In this document: in pieces, positions 8,905 to 17,961 of the stretch
Layout of the letters: each line of letters begins with the position of its first letter
Position numbering within the stretch: the stretch's first letter is position 1
Assembly: GCF_003633685.1 (NCBI RefSeq)
Contig: NZ_RBKT01000001.1
Coordinates: forward strand, 3,162,001-3,226,000
Length of the DNA stretch: 64,000 nucleotides
From: Micromonospora pisi
GTDB taxonomy: Bacteria > Actinomycetota > Actinomycetes > Mycobacteriales > Micromonosporaceae
Direction: 5' to 3'
Program-made: the position numbers and the translations under genes
The notes under the pieces: generated by a model
The model's input: the letters and a program-made list of their open reading frames with translations, nothing else
What the model was told of the DNA's origin: nothing
Database searches by the model: none

Positions 8905-9144
8905 TTGATCGTGTTCGAGCGCGGGAGGACGAACTTCGCCCAGTTGCAGCGGCGCGTCACCGCCGGCCGCAGGCTCCTCCGACTGGCCCACGAATACCCC
9001 GCCCACTACGTGCTCTTCGACCTGCTCGCCGACGCGGGCGGCAAACTGCTCCGGAATCTGCCCCTTTCGGAGCGGCGGGCCCGGCCCGGCGCGGCGCTCG
9101 GTCGGAGGCGGTCACGGAGTCTCTGCTCTCCTCGCTCGGGCTGA
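8905..9144 (+). pseudogene. ATP-dependent DNA ligase fragment
   Basis: A short frame reads LIVFERGRTNFAQLQRRVTA, GRRLLRLAHEYPAHYVLFDL, LADAGGKLLRNLPLSERRAR. This is the segment of the nucleotidyltransferase domain of actinobacterial ATP-dependent DNA ligases that lies downstream of the catalytic lysine (FxxLQRR, YVxFDLL). The catalytic KxDG part, the rest of the domain and the OB fold are absent. It is a stranded fragment; the 115 bases after it hold nothing recognisable. Confidence 0.6.
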
Positions 9145-9259
9145 TCCGGTGGCAGCTCACCCTAACCCGAGTCCTGGTGTTCACCACCACAGCCGATCGA
9201 TACGGCACTGCCGCGCCCAGGTCGGTGCGAGCGTCGCCGAAACAACCTCATCAGTGGGA

Positions 9260-11308
9260 TCAGTGTCGTCGTGATCGCAGGGCGGGCTGCCCACCATCGA
9301 CACCGGTTTGCCCTTTTCGCTCGTTCAAGCGGGCTCGCCACATCGCCGACCGACCCACCGGCCAGGCGTCTCGGCGCAGCAAACGTAGCCCATTGAGACC
9401 CACGATGATGGTCGATCCCTCGTGCCCGGCCACGCCTAACGGCAGCGGAAGATGACCGATGATGTCCCAGGTGGCGAGCACGGTGATGACTGACCCCGCG
9501 ATGACGAGGTTTGCGATGACATAGCGACGGGCACGGCGGGACAATTCGATGACAGCTGGGATGGTGGTCAGATCATCGCGGACAACGACCGCGTCCGCGG
9601 CTTCGATGGCGAGATCGGATCCCACCCTGCCCATCGCGATGCCGATGTGCGCAGCGGCCAGGGCCGGGGCATCGTTGATCCCGTCCCCGACAACGAGCAG
9701 GTGGGTACCGTCGGCCTGCAGCTCATGTACGGCGGCGACCTTGGCCTCGGGCAACAGGCCGGCGCGGATATCGTGCACGCCCACCTGGCTCGCGATGCGC
9801 ACGGCAGCGCGGGCGTTGTCGCCGGTGAGTAGCACCGGTGCCCGTCCGGTCAGCGCCGCGATCCGAGCGCTGGTCTCGGCGGCAGCCGGACGAATCCGGT
9901 CGGCGATGCCGAGCACGCCGACCGGGTCACCATCCACGAGTACGACAACCGCGGTATGCCCGTCGTCCTCCAACTCCTCGGTCAGTCGGCGGGCGATCTG
10001 ATGGCCGTCGGAAAGCAGATGGGCCGGGCTGCCTACGGCTACCTCGCGCCCCTCGACGCGGGCGGTCACGCCCCGCCCGGGCAGTGAGGTGAAGTCGGCC
10101 GAAGCCGGCACCGTCAGTTCCCGGTCCCGCGCGGCAGCGAGCGTCGCAGCGGCCAACGGGTGTTCACTGGGTTGCTCCGCGGCGGCGGCCATCGCGAGAA
10201 CTTGGTCGCTGTCGTCGAGTAGGCCACCGGGCACCACCCGAATGACGGCCACTTGCGGGCTGCCTTCGGTGAGCGTGCCGGTCTTGTCGAACGCCACCTG
10301 GCCGGTCTGGGCAAGGCGCTCCATCACGACTGCGGACTTGATCAGCACACCATGACGGCCGGCGGTGGCCATCGCCGCCAGCAGGGGTGGCATGGTGGCA
10401 AGCACCACCGCGCAGGGCGACGCGACGATCATGAAGGTCATGGCGCGCAGCAACGATGTCGTGAGATCCTCACCGAGCGCCAATGGAATCCCGAACAGTG
10501 CCAGCGTCGCGACGACAACGCCGAGTGAGTAACGCTGTTCGACCTTCTCGATGAACAGCTGCGTCGGTGCCTTCGTGACCGATGCCTCTTCTACCATGGC
10601 CACGATGCGGGCCACCACGGTGTCGGTAGCCGATTTCGCCACCCGTACCCGCAGGGCACCGGTGCCATTGAAGGTACCGGCGAACACCTCGTCGCCTGTG
10701 CACTTGGCTACCGGTAACGGCTCGCCGGTGATGGTGGCCTGGTCTACCTCGCTGGCACCGTCGAGTACGTGACCGTCGGCGCCGATCCGCTCACCGGGGC
10801 GGATCAGGATCACGTCGGCGACCGCCAGGTCAGCCACGTCAATTGCCTCCTCACCGCCGAACGCATCCACCCTGGTGACGCGCGGCGGAGCGAGATCCAG
10901 CAGGCTACGGACCGAGTCGGCCGTGCGTTGAGTGGCAAATGCCTCCAGGGCGCCCGAGGTGGCGAAGATGACGATAAGCAACGCGCCGTCGAACACCTGC
11001 CCGATCGACGCCGCCCCGATCGCGGCGATAACCATCAGCAGGTCCACGTCGAGCGTCTTGTGCCGCAGCGCCCGCAGCCCGGCCAAACCCGGCTCCCAAC
11101 CACCGGCGGCGTAGCAGGCGAGGTACAGCGTCCACCACGACCATGGCGGTCCACCCGCCAGTTGTAGAACCCCGCCGGCCGCGAACAGACCCACGGCGGC
11201 GGCCGCCCAGCGCGCCTCGGCCAGCGCCCACAGCGGAGTACGGCGCCTCCGAGGGGCACCCTGAGTAATCACAGCTGAATCCGGCCGGAGCCGCGCATCG
11301 GTCAGCAC
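9260..11308 (-). CDS. Heavy-metal P1B-type ATPase, P1B-4-like (Co/Ni/Fe efflux class)
   Basis: A 682-residue membrane protein starts at GTG 11308. It lacks the N-terminal CxxC metal-binding domains of copper pumps. Motifs in order: TGEPLP (actuator), the membrane motif SPC in IVASPCAVVLATMPP, DKTGTLTEG (phosphorylated Asp), SEHPLA (nucleotide domain HP), GDGINDAPALA, and HEGSTIIVGLNGLRLL in the last membrane helix. SPC with HEGST is the signature of P1B-4 pumps such as CtpD/CoaT, which export Co(II), Ni(II) or Fe(II). It is divergent from an ArsR-family gene across a 66-bp gap, so it is probably de-repressed by the exported metal. Which metal is not decided by sequence alone. Confidence 0.88.
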   Translation of the reverse strand: MLTDARLRPDSAVITQGAPRRRRTPLWALAEARWAAAAVGLFAAGGVLQLAGGPPWSWWTLYLACYAAGGWEPGLAGLRALRHKTLDVDLLMVIAAIGAASIGQVFDGALLIVIFATSGALEAFATQRTADSVRSLLDLAPPRVTRVDAFGGEEAIDVADLAVADVILIRPGERIGADGHVLDGASEVDQATITGEPLPVAKCTGDEVFAGTFNGTGALRVRVAKSATDTVVARIVAMVEEASVTKAPTQLFIEKVEQRYSLGVVVATLALFGIPLALGEDLTTSLLRAMTFMIVASPCAVVLATMPPLLAAMATAGRHGVLIKSAVVMERLAQTGQVAFDKTGTLTEGSPQVAVIRVVPGGLLDDSDQVLAMAAAAEQPSEHPLAAATLAAARDRELTVPASADFTSLPGRGVTARVEGREVAVGSPAHLLSDGHQIARRLTEELEDDGHTAVVVLVDGDPVGVLGIADRIRPAAAETSARIAALTGRAPVLLTGDNARAAVRIASQVGVHDIRAGLLPEAKVAAVHELQADGTHLLVVGDGINDAPALAAAHIGIAMGRVGSDLAIEAADAVVVRDDLTTIPAVIELSRRARRYVIANLVIAGSVITVLATWDIIGHLPLPLGVAGHEGSTIIVGLNGLRLLRRDAWPVGRSAMWRARLNERKGQTGVDGGQPALRSRRH

Positions 11309-11320
11309 CAGACCACACTA

Positions 11321-11354
11321 CCTGCGCAGTCATGCATATACGCAAGTTAGCAGG
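11321..11354. promoter_or_regulatory. Candidate operator/promoter region between efflux ATPase and ArsR regulator
   Basis: The short divergent gap holds a dyad CCTGC (11321-11325) ... GCAGG (11350-11354) around an ATGCAT palindrome (11332-11337), with TGCG...CGCA nested inside. This AT-richer patch is the only place for both promoters and is a plausible site for the neighbouring ArsR/SmtB repressor. Confidence 0.45.
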
Positions 11355-11374
11355 TCTGGGATAGGCTTCCGCTC

Positions 11375-11761
11375 ATGCACACGTCCGTGCCCGACTTCCG
11401 TATGCCGAACGAGGAGCAGGTCCACCTCGCGGCCGAGAGCTTCCGCCTACTGGCCGATCCGACCCGGATCAAGATTCTCTGGGCACTGCTTCAAGGCGAG
11501 TCCTCGGTCGCCTGTCTGGCGGAATTAGTCGGTGGCGCCCCGACCGCTGTCAGTCAGCACTTGGCGAAGTTGCGGCTGGCTGGGCTGGTGCGCGGCCGAC
11601 GCGAGGGAACTTTTGTCTACTACTCTGCCGCGAACGTGCACGTTGGTCACCTGCTCGACGAGGCCCTGTTCCACGCCGACCACACCGACCTGGACCTACC
11701 CGATCATCCGAGCGACGACCTGTCTACGCACCGGCCGCCCAGCAAACCTGCCGTCGACTGA
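11375..11761 (+). CDS. ArsR/SmtB-family metal-sensing repressor
   Basis: A 128-residue winged-helix protein with the ArsR core ESFRLLADPTRIKILWALLQ and recognition region GGAPTAVSQHLAKLRLAGLV, then REGTFVYYS of the wing. The C-terminal helix NVHVGHLLDEALFHADHTDL is rich in His/Asp, as in NmtR/KmtR-type Ni/Co sensors that use the alpha-5 helix and a His-containing tail; the tail here (DHPSDDLSTHRPP) supplies more ligands. There is no CxC arsenic-type motif. Divergent placement from a P1B-4-like pump supports Ni/Co-type sensing and control of that pump. Start ATG 11375 leaves room for the shared operator. Confidence 0.85.
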   Translation: MHTSVPDFRMPNEEQVHLAAESFRLLADPTRIKILWALLQGESSVACLAELVGGAPTAVSQHLAKLRLAGLVRGRREGTFVYYSAANVHVGHLLDEALFHADHTDLDLPDHPSDDLSTHRPPSKPAVD

Positions 11762-11784
11762 ATTTGTGGTGCCTGTCAGCCGGT

Positions 11785-11826
11785 CCGCAGCGCCAGGTCA
11801 CCCGGCCGCCGGACCGCGCGCTGCGG
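11785..11826. terminator. Hairpin between convergent arsR-like and znuA-like genes
   Basis: CCGCAGCGC (11785-11793) pairs perfectly with GCGCTGCGG (11818-11826), with further GC-rich pairing possible in the loop (GGTC...GACC). It lies between the ends of two convergent genes. No T-run is evident, as is common in high-GC actinobacteria. Confidence 0.5.
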
Positions 11827-11852
11827 CCCGGCGGGAGATGGTGAGTGGTTTG

Positions 11853-12809
11853 TTACCCGCAGCCCAGCGCGGCCTTCAGCCGCCCCAGGTTCGTCCGCAT
11901 CACTGACAGGTAGTCATCGCTGGAGCCGGGGGTCAGGCCCTCGATCGGATCGAGTACCTCCGCTTTCGCCCCTACCTCCCGCGCGATGGTCTCGGCGACC
12001 TTCGGGCTGACCAACGTTTCGAAGAAGATCGTGGTCACCTTGCGTGCCCTGGCCTGCTCAGCGACCTCGGCCATGTGTTGCGGCGACGGCTCCTCCTCGG
12101 GGGACAGGCCGCTAATTGGGATCTGCTCCAACTGGTACCTGCCCGCGAGGTAACCGAACGCGGCATGGCTGGTAACGATCTCCCTGCGCTGGCAGGTCCC
12201 CAGGCTGTCCGTGTACTCGGTGTCGAGCTTGCCCAGCTCGGCGCGCAGGGCCGCCGCGCCGTTCCGGAAGTCGGCGGCCCGGCCGGGCTCCAAGGTCGCG
12301 AGCCGATCGGCGAGCTTGTCGCCGAGTGTCGCCAGCCGAGTCGGGTCCAGCCAGATGTGCGGATCTTTTCCGTTGAGCGCCTTGCTCTCCTCCTCGCCCT
12401 CATGTTCCTCGCCCTCGTGCTCCCCGCCGGCGGGGGCATCGCGCAGCGACTCGATCGCGAGGCCGTCGAAGGAGGAGTCTTTGGCGTTCTGCTCGACAGC
12501 CTCGTCGACCGCAGGCTGGAACCCACGCAGGTAGACCACCAGATTTGCATCCACAATCTGTCTGACCTGCTCTGGAACGAGTTCCATGTCGTGCGGCTCG
12601 ACCCCTGGCTTGGCCAGGTTGGTCACGGTGACCGCGTCGCCGCCCACCCTCTGCGCGACGAACTGCAGCGGATAGAAGGCCGCCACCACCGAAATCTTGC
12701 TCGGCGACGCCGTGGGGCCAGGGTCACTGTCACCACCACATGCGCCGAGCCCAACCGAGGCCAGCACGGCTGTGGCCGTCAATGCCGTCACCTTCAAGGG
12801 AGTTCTCAT
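11853..12809 (-). CDS. znuA: Zinc ABC transporter substrate-binding lipoprotein
   Basis: A 318-residue lipoprotein: signal peptide with lipobox LGAC at about residue 24, then a cluster A-I binding-protein fold. Zinc-ligand positions are visible: His in KPGVEPHDMEL, His in KDPHIWLDP, His in IVTSHAAFGYLAGRY, and an acidic residue near the end (EVLDPIEGL). A charged His/Glu-rich loop (GGEHEGEEHEGEEES) lies between the first two, as is typical of ZnuA zinc collectors. There is no permease or ATPase beside it; the nearest zinc-type ABC partners are 37 kb away (48971-50612). A Zur-type box lies just upstream (12828-12849), so it should be induced by zinc starvation. Confidence 0.9.
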   Translation of the reverse strand: MRTPLKVTALTATAVLASVGLGACGGDSDPGPTASPSKISVVAAFYPLQFVAQRVGGDAVTVTNLAKPGVEPHDMELVPEQVRQIVDANLVVYLRGFQPAVDEAVEQNAKDSSFDGLAIESLRDAPAGGEHEGEEHEGEEESKALNGKDPHIWLDPTRLATLGDKLADRLATLEPGRAADFRNGAAALRAELGKLDTEYTDSLGTCQRREIVTSHAAFGYLAGRYQLEQIPISGLSPEEEPSPQHMAEVAEQARARKVTTIFFETLVSPKVAETIAREVGAKAEVLDPIEGLTPGSSDDYLSVMRTNLGRLKAALGCG

Positions 12810-12827
12810 GGTTCAGCTTGCGATCTT

Positions 12828-12849
12828 GCGAAAATGATTGTCAAAAGCG
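12828..12849 (-). promoter_or_regulatory. Zur box 1, upstream of the znuA-like gene
   Basis: The site GCGAAAATGATTGTCAAAAG contains AAAATGATTGTCA, which fits the actinobacterial Zur consensus TGAAAAYGRTTNTCA at most positions and is flanked by mirrored GCG/CGC. It is 19 bp upstream of the start codon at 12809, a repressor position. Confidence 0.75.
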
Positions 12850-13093
12850 CATAACCGCATGCATAGATGCCTCCCCCGACCCGCCGCGCCCGCCGGTCGC
12901 CCAACCCATCCCAGGCGACGGATTTCTCCCGCCAGACACGCTCCTGCGGGCCGCACACTTCGGACGGACCCACACCCAATCACATGCGTCGCCCCGTCGC
13001 CTGACCACCTGCGGCGATGCGAGCGCTCCGCAGAGCTTGCCTACTGGTCCCGTCGTCGATCCACCCACCCCCACAGCGCATGCCCGTCGCCAA

Positions 13094-13115
13094 TAATCGA
13101 AACGATTGTCATAAT
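13094..13115 (+). promoter_or_regulatory. Zur box 2, upstream of the small methyltransferase
   Basis: The site TCGAAACGATTGTCATAATC (13097-13116) matches the Zur consensus around GAAACGATTGTCA and ends about 28 bp before ATG 13144. The 240 bp between boxes 1 and 2 hold no convincing gene. Confidence 0.7.
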
Positions 13116-13143
13116 CGCTAGACCCATCGACCCGAGGACTTCC

Positions 13144-13875
13144 ATGAACGATCCGTACCAACGATCAGCCGAGTACATCGACATCCTCATCGCCGAGGCT
13201 TGGGGGTTCTTCGCCCCCGGGCTTGCCGAGGCCCTGCGTGGCCTCAGCGGCACGACGGGGGTCACTGTGGACCTGGGCGCCGGTTCGGGTCGCGGGGTCG
13301 CGGTGATCTGCGCCGCCCTGCCCGACGACTCGCCGGTTCTGGCGGTGGAGCCCTCACCATCCCTGCGCGCGGTACTGCTCGCACGGGCACACGAGGACGT
13401 ACGCCTGCGCGAGCGGGTGACCGTCTCACCGACCGACGCGCTGGGCACTCCCCTCCCCGACCACATACGGGCGCTGGTAGCCATGAACATGATCGGGCAC
13501 CTGTCACCGGACGATCGACAGGTGTTGTGGGGACGAGCGGCCCCCCGACTGGTCCCCGGGGGCGGCGTGATCCTCAATCTCTCCCCGCCGACGAGCCCGA
13601 CTCACATCGCGAGGAGCCGAATGTCCAGCCGCAAGGTGGGCGACCTGACCTACGAGGGCTGGGCGAGCGCGGAGGTCGTGGGCGATCACCAGGTCAGGTG
13701 GCACATGACCTACCTCGTCCAACGGGACGGGCAGCCCGTGTCCGAACTCGTCGTGGAATACGACTGGTGGGTCCTGGACGAAGCGGAGCTGGGCAAGGAG
13801 CTTGCCGAGCACGGGCTGACCACGCGTCGTACGGGCCCTCCCGACGCCGGGATGTACGTCGCGACCCGGAACTAA
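13144..13875 (+). CDS. Class I SAM-dependent methyltransferase
   Basis: A 243-residue enzyme. A longer in-frame ORF begins at 12838, but ATG 13144 is preferred because it lies behind Zur box 2 and starts the conserved fold. SAM motif I is VTVDLGAGSGRG (about residues 40-51), followed by LAVEPSPSLRAVL (acidic loop) and ALVAMNMIGHLSPDDRQVLW. There is no signal peptide. It is the first gene of the metallophore region, with its own Zur box before it and another after it. Probably an N- or O-methyltransferase tailoring the metallophore; the substrate is unknown. Confidence 0.75.
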   Translation: MNDPYQRSAEYIDILIAEAWGFFAPGLAEALRGLSGTTGVTVDLGAGSGRGVAVICAALPDDSPVLAVEPSPSLRAVLLARAHEDVRLRERVTVSPTDALGTPLPDHIRALVAMNMIGHLSPDDRQVLWGRAAPRLVPGGGVILNLSPPTSPTHIARSRMSSRKVGDLTYEGWASAEVVGDHQVRWHMTYLVQRDGQPVSELVVEYDWWVLDEAELGKELAEHGLTTRRTGPPDAGMYVATRN

Positions 13876-13889
13876 CCTCCGTGACATGA

Positions 13890-13911
13890 TTGAAATGAAA
13901 TTCATTTTCAC
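13890..13911 (+). promoter_or_regulatory. Zur box 3, upstream of the NRPS operon
   Basis: TGAAATGAAATTCATTTTCA is a near-perfect palindrome (its reverse complement reads TGAAAATGAATTTCATTTCA). It sits between the methyltransferase stop (13875) and the first NRPS start (13987), so it likely controls the whole 13987-34347 operon. Confidence 0.8.
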
Positions 13912-13986
13912 CTAGGCTCTCCGGTGCGCGCCCCGCCGTACTTCCGGTGGGGCGCTCCCCCTTGCCGTCGCAGCTACGGAGACCGG

Positions 13987-16900
13987 ATGAACCTGCCCCT
14001 GAATCCCGAAGCAGCCCTCGACGACGTACTTGACTGCATCGCCGAGGTCCTCGGCACGGACCCCGGGCTGATCGACACGGAAACACCGCTGACGGCCCTG
14101 GGCCTGGAGTCGTTCACCGCCGTACGGCTACGCCGCCGGATCCGGGAGCGCACTGGGCACGACCTACCGCTGACGGCGTTTCTCGACAACGCGACCGCGC
14201 TGGACCTCGCCCGGCAACTGTCGCGGTTTGTTGAGCCGACCAGCGACCCCTCCAGCACCAGCACGCAGCCGGACGACTCGTTGGTCTTTGCCCTGACCCC
14301 GATCCAGGAGTCCTACCTGGTCGGTCGGGAGGCCGGGCTGGTTCTCGGTGGGGTGGCCACGTTCTATTACTACGAGTACGACCGGATCACCGACGACGCC
14401 GTGGCCGACCTCGATCGTCTGGAAGTCGCCTGGAACCGACTTGTCTCGCACCACTCGATGCTGCGGATGGTCGCCGACCACCGTGGCCGGGGACGCGTCC
14501 TGCCCTCGGTCGGGCCGTATCGAATCGGCGTCACCGACCTGCGCGACGCCTCGCCCGCAAAGGTGGACGAAGAGCTCGCCGCTTTACGGCACGACCGCTC
14601 TCACCAGGTACGCCCGGCCGGGCAGTGGCCGCTGTTCGACCTGCACGCGGCGTTCCTGCCCGAAGGCCGCACTCGCCTGTACGTCGGGGTCGACGTGCTG
14701 GTTACCGACATGGCCGGCTGGATGCTGCTGATGCGCCAGTGGGGGCAACTCGTCGCGGATCCTGCCGCGTCCCTACCCGTGCCTCCCGCCGACTTCACCG
14801 ACCTGTTGCGGGGCAGGGCTGCCGATCCGGAATGGGCCGAGCGGCGTGTACGGGACCAGGCCTACTGGGCGACCCGCGTCGCCGAACTTCCTCCGGCGCC
14901 ACGCCTGCCGGTGACCCGTGCCGCTGACTCCACCGAGCCGCCTCGATTCGTCCGGCACGCCGGCGGGCTCGAGACCGGAGCCTGGCGGGAGTTACGCGCC
15001 CGGTGCGGCGAGCACGGAGTGACGCCGACCGCCGCGCTGCTGGCCGCGTTCGCGGTGATCCTGTCTCGGTGGGGGGCCGGCGACCAGGTATGCCTGAACA
15101 CCACGCTGTTCGACCGTCCCGAAAGCCCCGAGGGCATCGACCTGGTGGTGGGCGACTTCACCACCACCGCGCTGGTGGGCACGCCCCGGTGCGACCCGTC
15201 ATCCTGGAGCGGGTTCGCCGGGTACGCCGCAGATCTGAACCGCCGGTTCTGGGAAGACCTAGACCACCGCTCGGTCTCCGGGGTTGAGGTGCTGCGACAG
15301 CTCGACCGCACCGCTGGCCCACCGCCCTACCCGGTGGTGTTCACCAGCGGGGTGGGGCTTGCCGGTGACAAGGCCGAGGCTCCGGCGAGCTGGCTCGGCG
15401 AGGAAGTCTTCGGTGTTTCGCAGACCCCTCAGGTACTGCTCGACCACATCGTGTGGGACGAGGCCGGGGCGCTCCGGATCGCCTGGGACGGGGTCGTCGG
15501 CGCCTTCCCCGAGGGCTACCTGCGGGACATGCTCGACGCGTACCTTCGGCTGCTGCACCGCCTCACCGAGGCCGCCGCCTGGAAGGATCCGACCCTCGGC
15601 TGGGACCCCTTCGTCCTACCGACCGAAACCCTGGACGTCGAGCCGTTTCCCGATGCTGGTCCGCTGCTGCACGATCCGGTGACCATCGCCGCCCACCGCG
15701 TGCCCGAACACCCGGCGCTCTACGCCGGCAGCGGGACGACCTCGCACGGACGGCTGGCCGAGAACGTCGCCGCAACCGCCGGAGCCCTCGGTGCGGCCGG
15801 TGTCGGTGCGGGCGATCTGGTCGCGGTGGCTTGTGAGAAGGGGCCCGCCCAGATAGCCGCGGTCCTGGCCGTCAACGCCGTCGGGGCGGGTTACCTGCCC
15901 GTCGAGCCGTCCTGGCCCGATGCCCGTGTGGCGGCGATCTGCGCCCGTGCCGGGGTGCGGCACGCTCTGGTCGGCCGAGGCGTACGGACGGCGTGGCCCG
16001 AGGGCGTCACACCACACCGCCTGACCGCAGTCGGACGGCCCAGCGCCCGACCGGAGGTGTCGGCGTCGCCGCCGACCACACCGCCGCGCCCGCAACCCGA
16101 TGCCGGCTCCACCGCGTACGTCATCTTCACCTCCGGATCAACTGGCCACCCGAAGGGCGTCGAGATCCAGCACCGGGCCGCTCGCACCACCATCGACGAC
16201 ATCGTCGACCGCTTCGGCGTGCACGCCGGTGACCGGGTACTGGCCCTGTCCGCGCTCAGCTTCGACCTCTCCGTCTTCGACATCTACGGGGTCCTCGGCG
16301 CCGGTGGCGCGCTGATCCTGCCCGACCCGGCCCGGCAACGCGACCCGCAACACTGGCTGGAACTCGCCGACCGGCATGGAATCACCATCTGGAACACCGC
16401 CCCCGCGTTGCTGGAGATGCTCGTCGAGTACGCCGAAATCGAGCCGGAGGCCGCCGGTAAGGCCCTGCGCACGCTGCGGCTGGTGATGCTCTCCGGCGAC
16501 TGGATCCCGCTGACCCTTCCCGACCGGCTGCGTCGCCTCGCCCCGCAGGCGCGGGTGATGAGTCTGGGTGGCGCGACCGAAGCGTCCATCTGGTCGATCA
16601 CCTACCCCGTGGGAGAAGTCGACCTGCAGTGGCGGAGCATCCCGTACGGTCGGGCACTGCGGGCCCAGTCCTTCCACATCCTCGACCCGAACGGTGCCCC
16701 CTGCCCGGTCGGTGAACCGGGCGAGTTGTTCATCGGCGGTGACGGACTCGCCAGCGGCTACGTCGGCGATCCGGAGCAGACGGCGCAACGCTTCGCCACC
16801 CATCCGGTGCTGGGCGAGCGGTTGTACCGCACCGGGGACCTGGGGCGGTGGCGGCAGGACGGAAACATCGAGTTCCTGGGGCGCGTCGACCGGCAGGTGA

Positions 16901-17961
16901 AGGTTCGCGGACACCGAATCGAGCTCGGCGAGATCGAGGCCACGCTGAGCCGGCACCCGGGGTTGCGGCAGTGTGTCGTGGCGGCGGTGCCCGGTCCGGA
17001 CGAACGGCCACGCCTGGTCGCGTACGTGGTACCCAAGGCCGGCCAACCTACGCCGCCGATCGCTGAGCTGACGGAAACGTTGCGCGAGCGGTTGCCCGAC
17101 TACATGGTCCCGAACCGGTTCCTCGTGCTGGAGTCGCTGCCGGTCACCCCAAACGGCAAGATCGACCACGCGGCGTTGCCAAACCCCTACCGGACCGTGG
17201 ACGACAGCTCGGACGACGACATCCAGCCGTCGCCCCCGCCAGCCACGCCTCCAGTACGCACGCCACTCTCGTCCGCCTCGAACGGCCCGGACTGGGTCGG
17301 CCCGGCGATCACTGAGGCGGCGGCGCTCGGCCTGGAGATCGGGCTGGTCGTACATCCGGGGCGGCTGTCACCGTCGCAGGCCCTCGTCGCGTCGGCCCGC
17401 TGGCTCGAACGGGTCCATCTCGGAACTGGTGCATACGCTGCCAATTTCGTCGAACGGATTCCCGTCGACGGTGTCATCGAACTCGTCCCTCGCAGTCCGA
17501 ATCCGGTCCCGACCGCTGGCACTCCTCCGACCCGGCAACCGGCCGCCGTCGCCGAACCGGCAGTCACAGCACCGGAACCGTCGGCGCAGAAGCCCGCAGA
17601 CGGTGGGGTGACCAAGGGTGCCCGCCCGACAGACCCCAGCGTCACCGAGGCGGTCATCGCGGTGCTCAGCGACCTGACCGGAGAACCGGTGCACCCGGAC
17701 AGCACGTTCGCCGCGTTGGGCGCGACCTCGCTCACGCTCGTACTCAGCCACCGCAGGCTGCACGAGGGCATCGCCCCCCGACTGGCACTCGCGGACATGT
17801 TCGGACACGCCACGGTCGCCTCCCTCGCCGCCCACATCACCTCCCTGACACCCAACCAAGGCCCACGAACGCACGAGCCGCTCGACAATTCGACGCAACC
17901 GTCGACCCGACGCTCGTCCCGGCTGGCCGCCCGCACCCGGGCCCAGGAGGTCGACCGATGA
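13987..17961 (+). CDS. NRPS: carrier - heterocyclization (Cy) - adenylation (Cys) - carrier
   Basis: A 1324-residue NRPS. Start ATG 13987 has an acggaga ribosome site; a GTG at 13924 is also in frame. Domains: N-terminal carrier (Ser42 in LGLESF), suited to hold an acyl/aryl starter; Cy domain with intact DxxxxD as DVLVTD (236-241) and VVFTSGVGL; A domain with YVIFTSGSTGHPKG (about 712-725) and the C-terminal NGK lysine; C-terminal carrier (Ser1248 in LGATSL). My reading of the specificity positions is D-L-F-N-M-S-L-I-W-K, close to the cysteine code DLYNLSLIWK, so it should load Cys and close a thiazoline. About 70 residues between A and the last carrier (PDWVGPAITEAAALGLEIG onward) match no domain I know. 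Compared with yersiniabactin HMWP2 it lacks the embedded methyltransferase. The stop overlaps the next start (ATGA). Confidence 0.9.
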   Translation: MNLPLNPEAALDDVLDCIAEVLGTDPGLIDTETPLTALGLESFTAVRLRRRIRERTGHDLPLTAFLDNATALDLARQLSRFVEPTSDPSSTSTQPDDSLVFALTPIQESYLVGREAGLVLGGVATFYYYEYDRITDDAVADLDRLEVAWNRLVSHHSMLRMVADHRGRGRVLPSVGPYRIGVTDLRDASPAKVDEELAALRHDRSHQVRPAGQWPLFDLHAAFLPEGRTRLYVGVDVLVTDMAGWMLLMRQWGQLVADPAASLPVPPADFTDLLRGRAADPEWAERRVRDQAYWATRVAELPPAPRLPVTRAADSTEPPRFVRHAGGLETGAWRELRARCGEHGVTPTAALLAAFAVILSRWGAGDQVCLNTTLFDRPESPEGIDLVVGDFTTTALVGTPRCDPSSWSGFAGYAADLNRRFWEDLDHRSVSGVEVLRQLDRTAGPPPYPVVFTSGVGLAGDKAEAPASWLGEEVFGVSQTPQVLLDHIVWDEAGALRIAWDGVVGAFPEGYLRDMLDAYLRLLHRLTEAAAWKDPTLGWDPFVLPTETLDVEPFPDAGPLLHDPVTIAAHRVPEHPALYAGSGTTSHGRLAENVAATAGALGAAGVGAGDLVAVACEKGPAQIAAVLAVNAVGAGYLPVEPSWPDARVAAICARAGVRHALVGRGVRTAWPEGVTPHRLTAVGRPSARPEVSASPPTTPPRPQPDAGSTAYVIFTSGSTGHPKGVEIQHRAARTTIDDIVDRFGVHAGDRVLALSALSFDLSVFDIYGVLGAGGALILPDPARQRDPQHWLELADRHGITIWNTAPALLEMLVEYAEIEPEAAGKALRTLRLVMLSGDWIPLTLPDRLRRLAPQARVMSLGGATEASIWSITYPVGEVDLQWRSIPYGRALRAQSFHILDPNGAPCPVGEPGELFIGGDGLASGYVGDPEQTAQRFATHPVLGERLYRTGDLGRWRQDGNIEFLGRVDRQVKVRGHRIELGEIEATLSRHPGLRQCVVAAVPGPDERPRLVAYVVPKAGQPTPPIAELTETLRERLPDYMVPNRFLVLESLPVTPNGKIDHAALPNPYRTVDDSSDDDIQPSPPPATPPVRTPLSSASNGPDWVGPAITEAAALGLEIGLVVHPGRLSPSQALVASARWLERVHLGTGAYAANFVERIPVDGVIELVPRSPNPVPTAGTPPTRQPAAVAEPAVTAPEPSAQKPADGGVTKGARPTDPSVTEAVIAVLSDLTGEPVHPDSTFAALGATSLTLVLSHRRLHEGIAPRLALADMFGHATVASLAAHITSLTPNQGPRTHEPLDNSTQPSTRRSSRLAARTRAQEVDR

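Noticed and set aside
12838-13143. N-terminal extension of the small methyltransferase
   Set aside because: It would run through Zur box 2 and the promoter; Arg/Pro-rich and not conserved-looking.
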